8,917 nucleotides of DNA from the NCBI GenBank assembly GCA_050697275.1, contig JBOGZI010000237.1:1-8917 (forward strand), written 5' to 3'. The position numbers and the translations under genes are program-made. The notes beneath the pieces were generated by a model, which worked only from the letters and a program-made list of their open reading frames with translations, was not told the origin of the DNA and searched no databases. Source of the stretch: JBOGZI01 sp050697275 (GTDB lineage Bacteria; Actinomycetota; Thermoleophilia; Solirubrobacterales; 70-9). How positions within the stretch are numbered: position 1 is the stretch's first letter; each line of letters begins with the position of its first letter. Below are positions 1 to 6,380 of the stretch, piece after piece.

Positions 1-723
1 CTCGCCGATGAACTGGTCGACGAGGTTGCGGCGGTGGGTGAGGATCAGGACGCCCCCCGTGCGGGAGGCCTCGATGAAGCCGACGGCGGCGACGGTCTTG
101 CCGGAGCCGGTGGCGTGCTCGAACCAGAAACGCCGGCTCGCTCCGGGGTCCTCGGGGGCCTCGGCAACGACCTCCTCCTCTTCCTCCTCGCTCCAGTCCT
201 TCGCCTCCTCGGCCTCGGTCGCCTCCTCTTCCTCCTCGAGGTCCTCGGGCGCGCCGTCGGTCGAGGGCTCCTCCGCCGTCTCAGGTTCAGCCGCGGCGGG
301 GCTCTCGGGTTCCGCGGCGGCGGTGGCGGCGCCGTTCCCGTTCCCGGTCCAGGGCCGACCGTTGATGCGCTCCTGGACGTCAGCGATCAGGGCGGCGAGG
401 GTGCCGGAGAGCGCGTCCACCTGATGGGGATCGAGCTCGGCGCCGTCGGCGAGCTGCGGCTTCTCCTCGGCGAGCACCCGCTCCAGCCCGAGCATCAGCG
501 AGAAGTCGCGGCGCCACTCGATCGAGGGGGCTTCGTTGCCGGCCTCGATCTCGGCCAGGACGGCATCGAGGGCGCGGCGCCGGGGAGTCCCCTCGGCGAG
601 GTCCTTCGGGGTCTCGCCCTCGAGCAGGAAGGGCTCGCGCGCGAACTCGCGCGCACGCTCGATCTCGGCGCTGCTAGACGCCTTCGCCGCCTTCTTGGCG
701 GCCGGCTTGGTCTTCTCAGCCAT
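1..723 (-). CDS. SF2 DEAD/DEAH-type helicase, N-terminal part (runs off the left edge)
   Basis: An open minus-strand frame starts at ATG 723-721 and stays open to base 1 (241 codons), so the C-terminal part lies outside the window. A Walker A motif, ATGSGKT, sits at about residues 204-210 and is followed by a motif Ia-like stretch, LTHRRNLVDQF (about 228-238), typical of ResIII/DEAD-like superfamily II ATPases. A Q-motif-like DPHQ lies at residues 98-101. In relatives this is usually a few dozen residues before Walker A; here about 100 residues intervene, mostly Ala/Pro/Glu with runs of Glu (about 130-195). The N-terminus is Lys/Ala rich (MAEKTKPAAKKAAK). A weak Shine-Dalgarno (AAGAGAG) lies about 8 nt upstream. 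Transcription diverges from the TlpA-like gene. The role, in DNA or RNA remodelling, cannot be narrowed without the missing motifs. The helicase call is secure; the subfamily is not. Confidence 0.85.
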   Translation of the reverse strand, partial: MAEKTKPAAKKAAKASSSAEIERAREFAREPFLLEGETPKDLAEGTPRRRALDAVLAEIEAGNEAPSIEWRRDFSLMLGLERVLAEEKPQLADGAELDPHQVDALSGTLAALIADVQERINGRPWTGNGNGAATAAAEPESPAAAEPETAEEPSTDGAPEDLEEEEEATEAEEAKDWSEEEEEEVVAEAPEDPGASRRFWFEHATGSGKTVAAVGFIEASRTGGVLILTHRRNLVDQFIGE

Positions 724-824
724 CTGAGGCTCTCTTGGTCCGGCGCTCCCCGCCAGAAGAAGGTGGCGAGGGCTCGGCCTGATCACGGGACTCCCGGGGA
801 ACGGCTCTCCGCCCCGGGCTCCCT

Positions 825-847
825 TGGTCCAGGAACTAGATGGACCA
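825..847. repeat. Inverted repeat in the divergent intergenic region
   Basis: Perfect 7-bp arms TGGTCCA (825-831) and TGGACCA (841-847) are separated by 9 nt, and the flanks extend the pairing (CC at 822-823, GG at 848-849) across one unpaired T. A partial copy, CTTGGTCC, occurs at 734-741. The repeat lies between the divergent helicase and thioredoxin genes, so an operator for either is possible. No U-tract is present, so an intrinsic terminator is unlikely. Confidence 0.35.
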
Positions 848-869
848 GGTGAGATTAAAGCAGCCGAAC

Positions 870-889
870 AACCGGTCGGCGGTCCGGTT
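870..889. repeat. Inverted repeat in the 5' region of the thioredoxin gene
   Basis: Arms AACCGG (870-875) and CCGGTT (884-889) with an 8-nt loop lie 21 nt before the TTG start at 911. In RNA this would form a leader hairpin; in DNA it could be a binding site. Nothing identifies a regulator. Confidence 0.25.
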
Positions 890-910
890 CGTACAAGCTG
901 TGAGGATTCC

Positions 911-1489
911 TTGATCTCTGCCCACCAGACAGCCACGGCTGCCCTGCTCGGCCTCCTGCTCGCCGCGGCGCTGGTCGCCTGCGGCTCAGACGACGCCGGC
1001 AACCCGGACTCGAGGCTCACCCCCGGGCAGGCGAGCGCCCCGGTCGAGGGGGCAGCGCCACAGCTCGTCGCGATCCGCGAGCAGGCCAACCAGTTGCTCG
1101 CGGGGGGCAGGCCCGCCTTCGAGCGGCGGCTCGAGGACCTGAGGGGGATCCCGGTGGTGGTCAACAAGTGGGCCTCCTGGTGCGGGCCGTGCCGGCTCGA
1201 GTTCCCCTTCTTCCAGTCGCAGGCGCAGCGGCGCGGCGGCGAGGTCGCCTTCCTGGGTGACTTCGCCAACGACTCGGAGGCCGCGGGCGAAACGTTCCTC
1301 GAGCAGCTCCCCCTCCCGTATCCCTCCTACGTCGATCCCGACCAGGAGATCGGGGCGGCGATCGGCGCTCCGGTCAACTTCCCGGCCACCGCCTTCTACG
1401 ACTCCTCGGGCGAGCTCGTCCACACCCGCCAGGGCCAGTACCGCGACGAGGAGCAGCTCGCTGCGGAGATCGACCGCTACGCGAGGTAG
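911..1489 (+). CDS. TlpA/ResA-like thioredoxin-fold lipoprotein
   Basis: A predicted extracytoplasmic thiol-disulfide oxidoreductase of 192 aa. The start chosen is TTG 911, preceded by GAGGA at 902-906. An upstream extension is open but carries non-homologous residues, whereas starting here puts a hydrophobic lipoprotein signal at the N-terminus with lipobox LVAC and Cys24 as the lipidated residue. After a linker of about 55 residues the thioredoxin fold follows: a beta strand (VVVNKWAS), the redox motif WCGPC (Cys91 and Cys94), and the cis-Pro region FPATAF near residues 156-161, which is typical of TlpA/ResA proteins. Likely roles are reduction of cytochrome c apoproteins or of copper-site cysteines, or general disulfide exchange outside the membrane. 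No ccm or resBC genes are in view, so the partner is unknown. It may have its own promoter; the next gene is 69 nt downstream. Confidence 0.88.
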   Translation: MISAHQTATAALLGLLLAAALVACGSDDAGNPDSRLTPGQASAPVEGAAPQLVAIREQANQLLAGGRPAFERRLEDLRGIPVVVNKWASWCGPCRLEFPFFQSQAQRRGGEVAFLGDFANDSEAAGETFLEQLPLPYPSYVDPDQEIGAAIGAPVNFPATAFYDSSGELVHTRQGQYRDEEQLAAEIDRYAR

Positions 1490-1490
1490 C

Positions 1491-1504
1491 GCCCGGAATC
1501 GGGC
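1491..1504 (+). terminator. Small GC hairpin after the thioredoxin gene
   Basis: GCCCG, a GAAT loop and CGGGC begin one base after the TAG stop at 1487-1489. The stem is only 5 bp and no T-run follows, so this is a weak terminator candidate at best. Confidence 0.25.
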
Positions 1505-1546
1505 CTCCGCACGAGGGCTGTCCCCGAGACGGATGCGCCCCAGGGG

Positions 1547-1552
1547 GATAAT
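1547..1552 (+). promoter_or_regulatory. -10 box of a predicted leaderless promoter for the NfeD operon
   Basis: GATAAT matches the consensus TATAAT at 5 of 6 bases and stands out in GC-rich DNA. It ends 6 nt before GTG 1559, so transcription would begin at or next to the start codon. No convincing -35 box is seen 16-19 nt upstream. The GGAGG at 1553-1557 is only one base from the start codon, too close to act as a Shine-Dalgarno, which favours leaderless initiation. Confidence 0.5.
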
Positions 1553-1558
1553 GGAGGC

Positions 1559-2023
1559 GTGGAAGCTCTCGCCGCCGCCCTGGTCGGTATCGCCCTGGTC
1601 CTGTTCATCGCCGAGGCCCACGTGCCCGGCGGCGTCTTCGCCGGGCTGGGAATCGCCTCCCTGGTCGGCGCCGGGTTCGCCTTCCGCGAGGCGGGAAACG
1701 ATCTGCCGATCGCAGTGATCGTCGCGGCCGCGCTGGTGCTGGGCGGGTTCTTCATCTTCGCCGGCCGCAAGGTGTTCAAGGCCCATCGCGACGAGCCGGT
1801 ACGGACCGGCTGGGAGGAGCTGGTGGGCCGCGAGGGCGAAGCACGCGAGCCGCTCGACCCCGTCGGCCAGATCTGGGTCGAGGGAGCGCTCTGGAAGGCG
1901 CGGGTGGGCGACGGCGAACCCGGGCTGGAGGCCGGCGCCCGGGTCCTGATCGAGTCGGTGGATGGGCTCACCCTGGTGGTGCGCCCGGTCTCCGACGTCG
2001 CCGGCGAGCCGGGCCAGGGATAG
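1559..2023 (+). CDS. Short NfeD-family membrane protein
   Basis: A 154-aa NfeD protein of the short type, lacking the protease domain. The start is GTG 1559, the only in-frame start near the hydrophobic N-terminus. Residues about 4-20 and 24-42 are membrane segments (containing LFIAEAHVPGG), and about 50-68 is a further one (AVIVAAALVLGGFFIF). These are followed by a soluble beta-rich OB-fold domain (about 75-147) with EPVRTGWEELVG and the ending VDGLTLVVRP. NfeD proteins act as membrane partners of SPFH/stomatin proteins. The gene is 21 nt upstream of the long NfeD protease and belongs to the same operon. Its membrane and OB parts closely resemble the C-terminal half of that neighbour, so the two are paralogues, including a 44-bp stretch of identical DNA. 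The call rests on motifs and context. Confidence 0.87.
   Translation: MEALAAALVGIALVLFIAEAHVPGGVFAGLGIASLVGAGFAFREAGNDLPIAVIVAAALVLGGFFIFAGRKVFKAHRDEPVRTGWEELVGREGEAREPLDPVGQIWVEGALWKARVGDGEPGLEAGARVLIESVDGLTLVVRPVSDVAGEPGQG
1781..1824 (+). repeat. 44-bp perfect direct repeat, copy 1 (in short NfeD)
   Basis: All 44 bases are identical to 3143-3186 in the long NfeD gene, including synonymous positions, and the match falls off sharply on both sides. It encodes the core AHRDEPVRTGWEELV. Inside it, AGCCGGT (1794-1800) and ACCGGCT (1805-1811) form a perfect hairpin with the loop ACGG. Confidence 0.95.
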
Positions 2024-2044
2024 CCCGGCGGCCTCGGCACCCTG

Positions 2045-3391
2045 ATGGCGCGACCGCTGCGAGTGACGATCTGGGCGGCGATGGCGCTGGCCGGCGCGAT
2101 GATCCTGATCGCGGCCGCGTCCGGACAGCCGGGAAGCGGCACGGCGAGATCGATCGAGCTCACCGGGACCATTGACCCGGCGACCTCGGAGTGGATCAAC
2201 CGCGCCCTGGACGACGCGGTCGACGACGGGGCCGAGGTGGCGATCATCCGCATCGACACCCCCGGCGGCCTCGACACCTCTACCCGCGAGATGGTCAAGG
2301 AGATCACCGGGGCTCCACTGCCGGTGTTCGCCTACGTCTCTCCGGACGGGGCGCGGGCGGCGTCGGCCGGGGTCTTCATCACCGAGGCGGCGGACGTGGC
2401 GGCGATGGCGCCGCAGACCAACATCGGCTCGGCCACGCCGATCTCGATCGGGCCGGGCGGCGACAACGAGGTGCTCGGGGAGAAGATCGAGAACGACGCC
2501 GCCGCCTACGCGCGGGCGCTCGCCGAGGGGCACGGCCGCAACGGGGAGCTTGCCGCGAGGACCGTGACCGAGGCCGAGAACGTGACCGCGACGGAGGCGC
2601 TCGAGGCGAACCTGATCGACCTGGTCGCGGCGAGCGAGGAGGAGCTGCTGGCCGAGCTGGACGGCTTCCAGGTCCAGGGGCCGAAGGCGCAGACGCTGGA
2701 GACCTCCGGCCTGCGGATCGAGCGGGCGGACATGCCCTTCCGCTACCAGGCGCTGCAGCTGATCGTCAACCCGACGATCGCCTTCCTGCTGCTCACGATC
2801 GGGCTGATCGGGATCGCGATCGAGCTGTTCAACCCCGGCCTCTTCCTTCCGGGGTCCCTCGGCCTCGTCTCGTTCCTGCTCGGCCTCTACGGGACGGCCC
2901 AGATCCCGGTGCGGCTCTCGGGCGTGCTGCTGCTGGTGCTGGGAGCGGCGCTGATCATCGCCGAGGCGCACGTAGCCGCCGGCGGGGTGCTCGGGATCGC
3001 CGGGCTGGCGGCGCTGGTGGCCTCCAGCCTGCTGCTCTACGACACGGACTCCAGCGAGTTCGGGGTCTCGCCGCCGATCGTGATCAGCGCGGTCCTGCTG
3101 CTCGGCCTGCTGCTGCTGGTCGTCACCCGCAAGGTGATCTCCGCCCATCGCGACGAGCCGGTACGGACCGGCTGGGAGGAGCTGGTCGGGGCCGAGGGCG
3201 AGGTGCGCATCCCGCTCGACCCGGTCGGGCAGGTGTTCGTGGACGGGGCGCTGTGGCGGGCGACGGCCGACGCCGAGCAGGGCCCGATCGGCTCAGGGAT
3301 TAGAGTGCGAGTCGAGTCGGTCGACGGGCTGACGCTGGTGGTGCGGCCCGTCGGGGCCGGCGCCACGGACTCAGGCGAACAAAGGAGCTAG
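2045..3391 (+). CDS. NfeD/ClpP-class membrane serine protease (stomatin operon protease)
   Basis: A 448-aa long-form NfeD protein. An N-terminal signal or anchor (about 7-26) precedes a ClpP/SppA-like domain (about 35-205). This has RIDTPGG (69-75) as the oxyanion region, a Ser in ARAASAG (Ser107) as the likely nucleophile, and Lys147 in GEKIEN as the likely general base, as in the Ser-Lys dyad of Pyrococcus PH1510. Four or five membrane segments follow (about 240-262, 266-285, 291-312, 313-333, 345-364), then an NfeD OB-fold domain (about 370-440). In the archaeal system the protease cleaves the partner stomatin near its hydrophobic C-terminus; here the slipin gene starts 4 nt after the stop. 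The start is ATG 2045. No clear ribosome site precedes it, so coupling to the upstream gene (21 nt gap) is likely. GTG 2063 is an alternative start. Confidence 0.92.
   Translation: MARPLRVTIWAAMALAGAMILIAAASGQPGSGTARSIELTGTIDPATSEWINRALDDAVDDGAEVAIIRIDTPGGLDTSTREMVKEITGAPLPVFAYVSPDGARAASAGVFITEAADVAAMAPQTNIGSATPISIGPGGDNEVLGEKIENDAAAYARALAEGHGRNGELAARTVTEAENVTATEALEANLIDLVAASEEELLAELDGFQVQGPKAQTLETSGLRIERADMPFRYQALQLIVNPTIAFLLLTIGLIGIAIELFNPGLFLPGSLGLVSFLLGLYGTAQIPVRLSGVLLLVLGAALIIAEAHVAAGGVLGIAGLAALVASSLLLYDTDSSEFGVSPPIVISAVLLLGLLLLVVTRKVISAHRDEPVRTGWEELVGAEGEVRIPLDPVGQVFVDGALWRATADAEQGPIGSGIRVRVESVDGLTLVVRPVGAGATDSGEQRS
3143..3186 (+). repeat. 44-bp perfect direct repeat, copy 2 (in long NfeD)
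   Basis: Identical to 1781-1824. It carries the same internal hairpin (3156-3162 pairing with 3167-3173). It lies about 1.36 kb from copy 1 in the same orientation, so recombination between copies would delete most of the protease gene and fuse the two NfeD genes in frame. Confidence 0.95.
3381..3387 (+). promoter_or_regulatory. Strong ribosome binding site for the slipin gene
   Basis: AAAGGAG sits 8 nt before ATG 3396 and overlaps the last codons of the protease gene (stop TAG 3389-3391). It is the clearest Shine-Dalgarno in the window and suggests the slipin is translated more strongly than its neighbours. Confidence 0.8.
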
Positions 3392-3395
3392 CGAC

Positions 3396-4169
3396 ATGGC
3401 GGTCCTGATCGGCGTCCTCGTAGTCATCGCCTTCTTCCTGCTGATCTTCCTCGGCTCCGCCGTCCGCATCCTGCGCGAGTACGAGCGAGGGGTGATCTTC
3501 CGGCTCGGCCGGCTGATCGCCCAGAAGGGGCCGGGCCTGATCCTGCTGATCCCGATCATCGACCGGATGGTCCGGGTCGATTTGCGCACGGTGACCCTGA
3601 ACATCCCGCCGCAGGAGGTGATCACCCGCGACAACGTGCCGGCCCGCGTGAACGCCGTCTGCTACTTCCGGGTGATCGACCCGAACCGTGCGATCGTCGA
3701 GGTCGAGAACTTCCTGCTCGCCACCTCCCAGATCGCCCAGACCACCCTGCGGTCGGTGCTGGGCAAGGCCGAGCTCGACACGCTCCTGGCCGAGCGCGAG
3801 CGGCTCAACGAGCAGCTGCAGAAGATCATCGACGAGCAGACCGAGCCCTGGGGCGTGAAGGTGACCGTGGTGGAGATCAAGGACGTGGAGATCCCCGAGC
3901 AGATGCAGCGGGCGATGGCGCGTCAGGCCGAGGCCGAGCGCGAGCGGCGGGCGAAGATCATCAACGCCGAGGGTGAGTTCCAGGCCGCGGAGAAGCTCGC
4001 CTCCGCCGCCGAGATCATCTCCAAGAACCCGGCGACCCTCCAGCTCCGCTACCTCCAGACGCTGCTCGAGATGGGGGTGAACCAGAACACCACGATCGTC
4101 TTCCCGCTGCCGATCGAGCTGATGAAGGCCTTCCAGGAGATGCGCTCCCAGGTCGGGGGAGGCGGATGA
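3396..4169 (+). CDS. Slipin / stomatin-like SPFH (band 7) membrane protein
   Basis: A 257-aa prokaryotic stomatin (slipin). One N-terminal membrane helix (about 3-22) is followed by the SPFH/band 7 domain (about 26-180), with REYERGVIFRLGR (about 27-39), GPGLILLIPIIDRM and VNAVCYFRVIDP. A charged coiled coil follows (about 180-210; EAERERRAKIINAEGE), then a hydrophobic C-terminus (TIVFPLPIELMKAF), the kind of segment cleaved by the partner NfeD protease in Pyrococcus. Length and order match typical slipins. Such proteins form ring-like oligomers that organise membrane microdomains and control partner proteases. The gene has the best ribosome site of the operon and lies directly after its likely protease. 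The call is firm; the physiological role in this organism is inference. Confidence 0.95.
   Translation: MAVLIGVLVVIAFFLLIFLGSAVRILREYERGVIFRLGRLIAQKGPGLILLIPIIDRMVRVDLRTVTLNIPPQEVITRDNVPARVNAVCYFRVIDPNRAIVEVENFLLATSQIAQTTLRSVLGKAELDTLLAERERLNEQLQKIIDEQTEPWGVKVTVVEIKDVEIPEQMQRAMARQAEAERERRAKIINAEGEFQAAEKLASAAEIISKNPATLQLRYLQTLLEMGVNQNTTIVFPLPIELMKAFQEMRSQVGGGG
4158..4162 (+). promoter_or_regulatory. Ribosome binding site that decides the GNAT start
   Basis: GGAGG ends 10 nt before TTG 4173, the start used here. Closer ATG codons at 4166 and 4169 share a frame that stops at 4190-4192, so they cannot start the GNAT protein. No purine-rich site precedes the later TTG 4236 or GTG 4242 starts. Confidence 0.45.
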
Positions 4170-4172
4170 TGG

Positions 4173-4658
4173 TTGGGCATCCGGCCCGGTGAGGCACGGG
4201 CCACACCCGGCTTGAGCCCGGACTGTCGGCTGACCTTGACCGTGCGGCCGGCGCGCGACGCCGACGAGGTGGCCGCAGCGCAGCGGCTGCGGATTCGCGT
4301 CTTCTGCGAGGAGCAGGGCGTCTCGCGTGAGGAGGAGGTCGACGGCCGCGACGACGAGTCCCTGCACGTGATCGCGGCAGACGAGTCAGGGGTGATCGCG
4401 ACCTGCCGGCTTCGCTTCACCGCTGAGGGGTGCAAGCTGGAGCGGATGGCTGTGGAGGCTCGCTTGCGGGGGCTCGGCGCGGGGGCGCGGCTGCTGGAGG
4501 GAGCGGAGCAGGCGGGGCGCGAGCGCGGGTCGGAGACGATGGTGCTGCACGCCCAGCGCTCCGCTGAGTCCTTCTACGCCGCCCACGGCTACCTGACGGA
4601 GGGGGAGCCGTTCATGGAGGCCGAGATCGAGCACGTGCGGATGAGGAAGGCGCTGTGA
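4173..4658 (+). CDS. GNAT-family N-acetyltransferase (ElaA/YjcF-like)
   Basis: A predicted acetyl-CoA-dependent N-acyltransferase of up to 161 aa. The pattern LRIRVFCEEQGVSREEEVDG (about 40-59) followed by D-D-x-S-x-H matches the ElaA/YjcF branch. The acetyl-CoA motif A is visible as RLRGLGAGARLL (about 98-109), and FYAAHGY near residues 131-137 is the usual late GNAT motif. The substrate is unknown. The first about 20 residues from TTG 4173 do not look like the family, whose proteins begin near LTVRPARDADE; TTG 4236 would give a 140-aa protein of conventional length but has no ribosome site. The gene begins 3 nt after the slipin stop and overlaps the next gene by 4 nt, so it is part of the same transcript although not a usual slipin partner. 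Confidence 0.87.
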   Translation: MGIRPGEARATPGLSPDCRLTLTVRPARDADEVAAAQRLRIRVFCEEQGVSREEEVDGRDDESLHVIAADESGVIATCRLRFTAEGCKLERMAVEARLRGLGAGARLLEGAEQAGRERGSETMVLHAQRSAESFYAAHGYLTEGEPFMEAEIEHVRMRKAL

Positions 4659-5725
4659 GCCCACAGCGCGTACACGACGATCCCCCGCCCGAGGTGCGGA
4701 TCGACCAGCTCACCGGGCTGCGGACGGTGCTGGCGCCGGCACGGGCGGAGCGCCCGATCGAGTTCGGCTACGAGCGGCCGGACCGGAGGGAGGGCGAGTG
4801 CCCCTTCTGCGAGGGCCACGAGGAGGAGACCCCGCCGGAGCTCTGGGCCGACCGCCCCGAGGGGGGAGCGGCCGACGGGCCGGGATGGCGGGTGCGCGCC
4901 GTACCGAACCTCTACCCGGCGCTCGCCGAGGGCGACGCCGAGCCGGACGAGGCCGCGGCGGGCGAGAGCGGCATCTCGGCGAGCGCCGATCCGCTGCGCG
5001 CCGCCTCCCGCGGCTCCGAGCCGGACCTGTTCAGCTCCACCCCCGCCGGCCGCAGCCACGAGGTGATCGTCCACTCCCCCAAACACCGCGTCTCGCTCGG
5101 GGAACTGGGCGACGAGGAGCTGGCGGTGGCGATCGCTGGCTGGCGCGCCCGGATGCGCGAGCACGCCGGGCGGGCCGCCTACCTGCAGCTGATCGTCAAC
5201 GAGGGCCGCGACGCCGGGGCCTCGCTCGAGCACAGCCACGCCCAGCTCTACGCGCTCGGCTTCGTCCCCGCCGCCGTGGCGCGCGAGCGGGAGCGCTTCT
5301 CCGCCTACCACGAGCGGACGATGGGCGGCGACCTGCTCGCCGAGATCGCCTCCGAGGAGGTGCGGCGGGGAGAGCGCCTGGTGGCGATCGACGAGGAGGC
5401 GATGCTGATCTGCCCCTGGGCCTCCCGCTCTCCCTTCGAGCTGCGGATCGTGCCGCGCAGCGGCTCGGCCAGCTTCGAGACGGACGAGGCCGGCGCCTCG
5501 ACCCTGCGCACCGCGCTGCGGGCGCTCGCCGCCCGCTTCGACGAGGTGCCGCAGCTCAACCTCTGGATCATCACCGCCCCCCGAGGCGCCGAGCAGTTCA
5601 GCTGGCACCTCGACCTGGCGCCCCGCTTCGCGATCCGGGCCGGCTTCGAGATGTCCACCGGGGTCGAGCTCAACATCTTCCCGCCGGAGCGCGCCGCCGC
5701 CGAGCTGCGCGAGGCGCTGGGCTAG
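4655..5725 (+). CDS. galT: GalT-family hexose-1-phosphate uridylyltransferase / nucleotidyltransferase
   Basis: A 356-aa member of the GalT branch of the HIT superfamily. Zn-site cysteines lie in ECPFC (Cys49 and Cys52). HSPKH contains His144, equivalent to the third Zn ligand of E. coli GalT, and the active-site motif is HSHAQ at 193-197, with His193 as ligand and His195 as the likely nucleophile that carries the nucleotide. The usual motif is HPHxQ, so Pro is replaced by Ser. The C-terminus (WHLDLAPRF, then GVELNIFPPE) matches the second half of the fold. A low-complexity insertion lies at about 93-131. The start GTG 4655 overlaps the GNAT stop (GTGA) and has AGGAAGG 4 nt upstream. Sugar and nucleotide specificity cannot be read; an ADP-glucose phosphorylase-like activity is an alternative. 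No galK or galE is nearby, so the Leloir pathway assignment is weak. Confidence 0.85.
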   Translation: MSPQRVHDDPPPEVRIDQLTGLRTVLAPARAERPIEFGYERPDRREGECPFCEGHEEETPPELWADRPEGGAADGPGWRVRAVPNLYPALAEGDAEPDEAAAGESGISASADPLRAASRGSEPDLFSSTPAGRSHEVIVHSPKHRVSLGELGDEELAVAIAGWRARMREHAGRAAYLQLIVNEGRDAGASLEHSHAQLYALGFVPAAVARERERFSAYHERTMGGDLLAEIASEEVRRGERLVAIDEEAMLICPWASRSPFELRIVPRSGSASFETDEAGASTLRTALRALAARFDEVPQLNLWIITAPRGAEQFSWHLDLAPRFAIRAGFEMSTGVELNIFPPERAAAELREALG

Positions 5726-5738
5726 TGTTCCCCGGCCC

Positions 5739-6371
5739 GTGAGTCCGCCGATCCCGCGCCCCATTCCCCGCTTCATCGCCGACTCGAGCGACGAGGGGCT
5801 CCCCTACGGGCGCTGGGCGCAGCGGCTGCGGGACGCCTTCGCCACGGCCTGCGAGCCCCACCTCGCCGAGGCGGGCGGGCCGCCCGGCAAGGTGACCTGG
5901 TTTCCGGAGCGCGCCTGGGGCGGGCGCGTCTACGTGCCCGCGATCGCGCCGGTGGAGGGCGCCGGGACGCCGAGCGAGTACTTCGGCTGCGTCTCCTTCA
6001 TGCGGCCGGAGAAGGGCGAGCCGGGGGACTTCGAGGCCGCCGCCGAGTTCACCGACGTCACCGCCGAGGACAACCCCGGCTGGGAGATCGACCTGAACGA
6101 GGAGGTGATCGGCACCTGGCGCGGCGAGGGCAAGCGGCGCGGCGAGGTCACCCTCGTCTGGGGCACCCCGCTGGTCCGCGGCGCCAATGCGGTCACCGCC
6201 GAGCTCGACGGCGACGTGGTCGACCAGGCACCGGTCGCCGACGAGCGCTTCACCCTGGTCGCCGTCGACGCGGTCAAGGGCTTCCCCGACGACCTCTATC
6301 TCGAGGTGAAGCTGTGGACCAACCGCGGCGCCGAGCTCGCCTCCGAGAGCCTCTACGACGAGCCGGAGTAG
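5739..6371 (+). CDS. Unrecognised 210-aa soluble protein
   Basis: I do not recognise this family. The frame is strongly coding (GC-rich third positions and a composition matching its neighbours) and lies 13 nt after the GalT-family gene on the same strand. The protein has no membrane segment or signal peptide and is rich in acidic and aromatic residues. Segments that look conserved are IADSSDEGLPYGRWAQRLRD near the N-terminus, WFPERAWGGRVYVPA (about 54-68), FGCVSFMRP (about 83-91) and WEIDLNEEVIGTWRGEG in the middle. The beta-rich second half suggests a compact alpha/beta domain. The start is GTG 5739; no ribosome site is visible. TAGTGT at 5723-5728 resembles a -10 box 10 nt upstream, so a short-leader promoter inside the end of the previous gene is possible. 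The stop codon lies in the loop of the downstream hairpin. Confidence 0.75.
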   Translation: MSPPIPRPIPRFIADSSDEGLPYGRWAQRLRDAFATACEPHLAEAGGPPGKVTWFPERAWGGRVYVPAIAPVEGAGTPSEYFGCVSFMRPEKGEPGDFEAAAEFTDVTAEDNPGWEIDLNEEVIGTWRGEGKRRGEVTLVWGTPLVRGANAVTAELDGDVVDQAPVADERFTLVAVDAVKGFPDDLYLEVKLWTNRGAELASESLYDEPE

Positions 6372-6380
6372 CTCCGGCTC
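6360..6380. terminator. Bidirectional hairpin at the convergent gene ends
   Basis: Perfect 9-bp arms GAGCCGGAG (6360-6368) and CTCCGGCTC (6372-6380) are separated by only TAG, which is the stop codon of the 210-aa protein. The right arm also contains most of the TGA stop of the lipoprotein on the other strand (6381-6379). There is no T-run on either side. A second, overlapping inverted repeat, GCTCAGC (6377-6383) with GCTGAGC (6392-6398), encloses a 10-bp palindrome, AGCTCGAGCT (6381-6390). This is probably a bidirectional transcript end. Confidence 0.6.

Noticed and set aside
34..852. 272-codon plus-strand frame
   Set aside because: It is Gly/Leu/Arg rich and antisense to the helicase N-terminus, which has a clear Walker A on the other strand.
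986..3148. 720-codon open frame on the minus strand
   Set aside because: It lies opposite three well-supported genes (thioredoxin, both NfeD), is dominated by Arg/Asp/Gln/His repeats, and is an artefact of GC-rich codon use.
4166..4192. Mini-frame starting ATG ATG between slipin and GNAT
   Set aside because: It is only eight codons long before a stop and most likely chance. It matters only because it rules out ATG as the GNAT start.
3300..5776. Long minus-strand frames opposite slipin, GNAT and GalT-family genes
   Set aside because: Same artefact: low-complexity translations with no motifs, opposite recognisable proteins.
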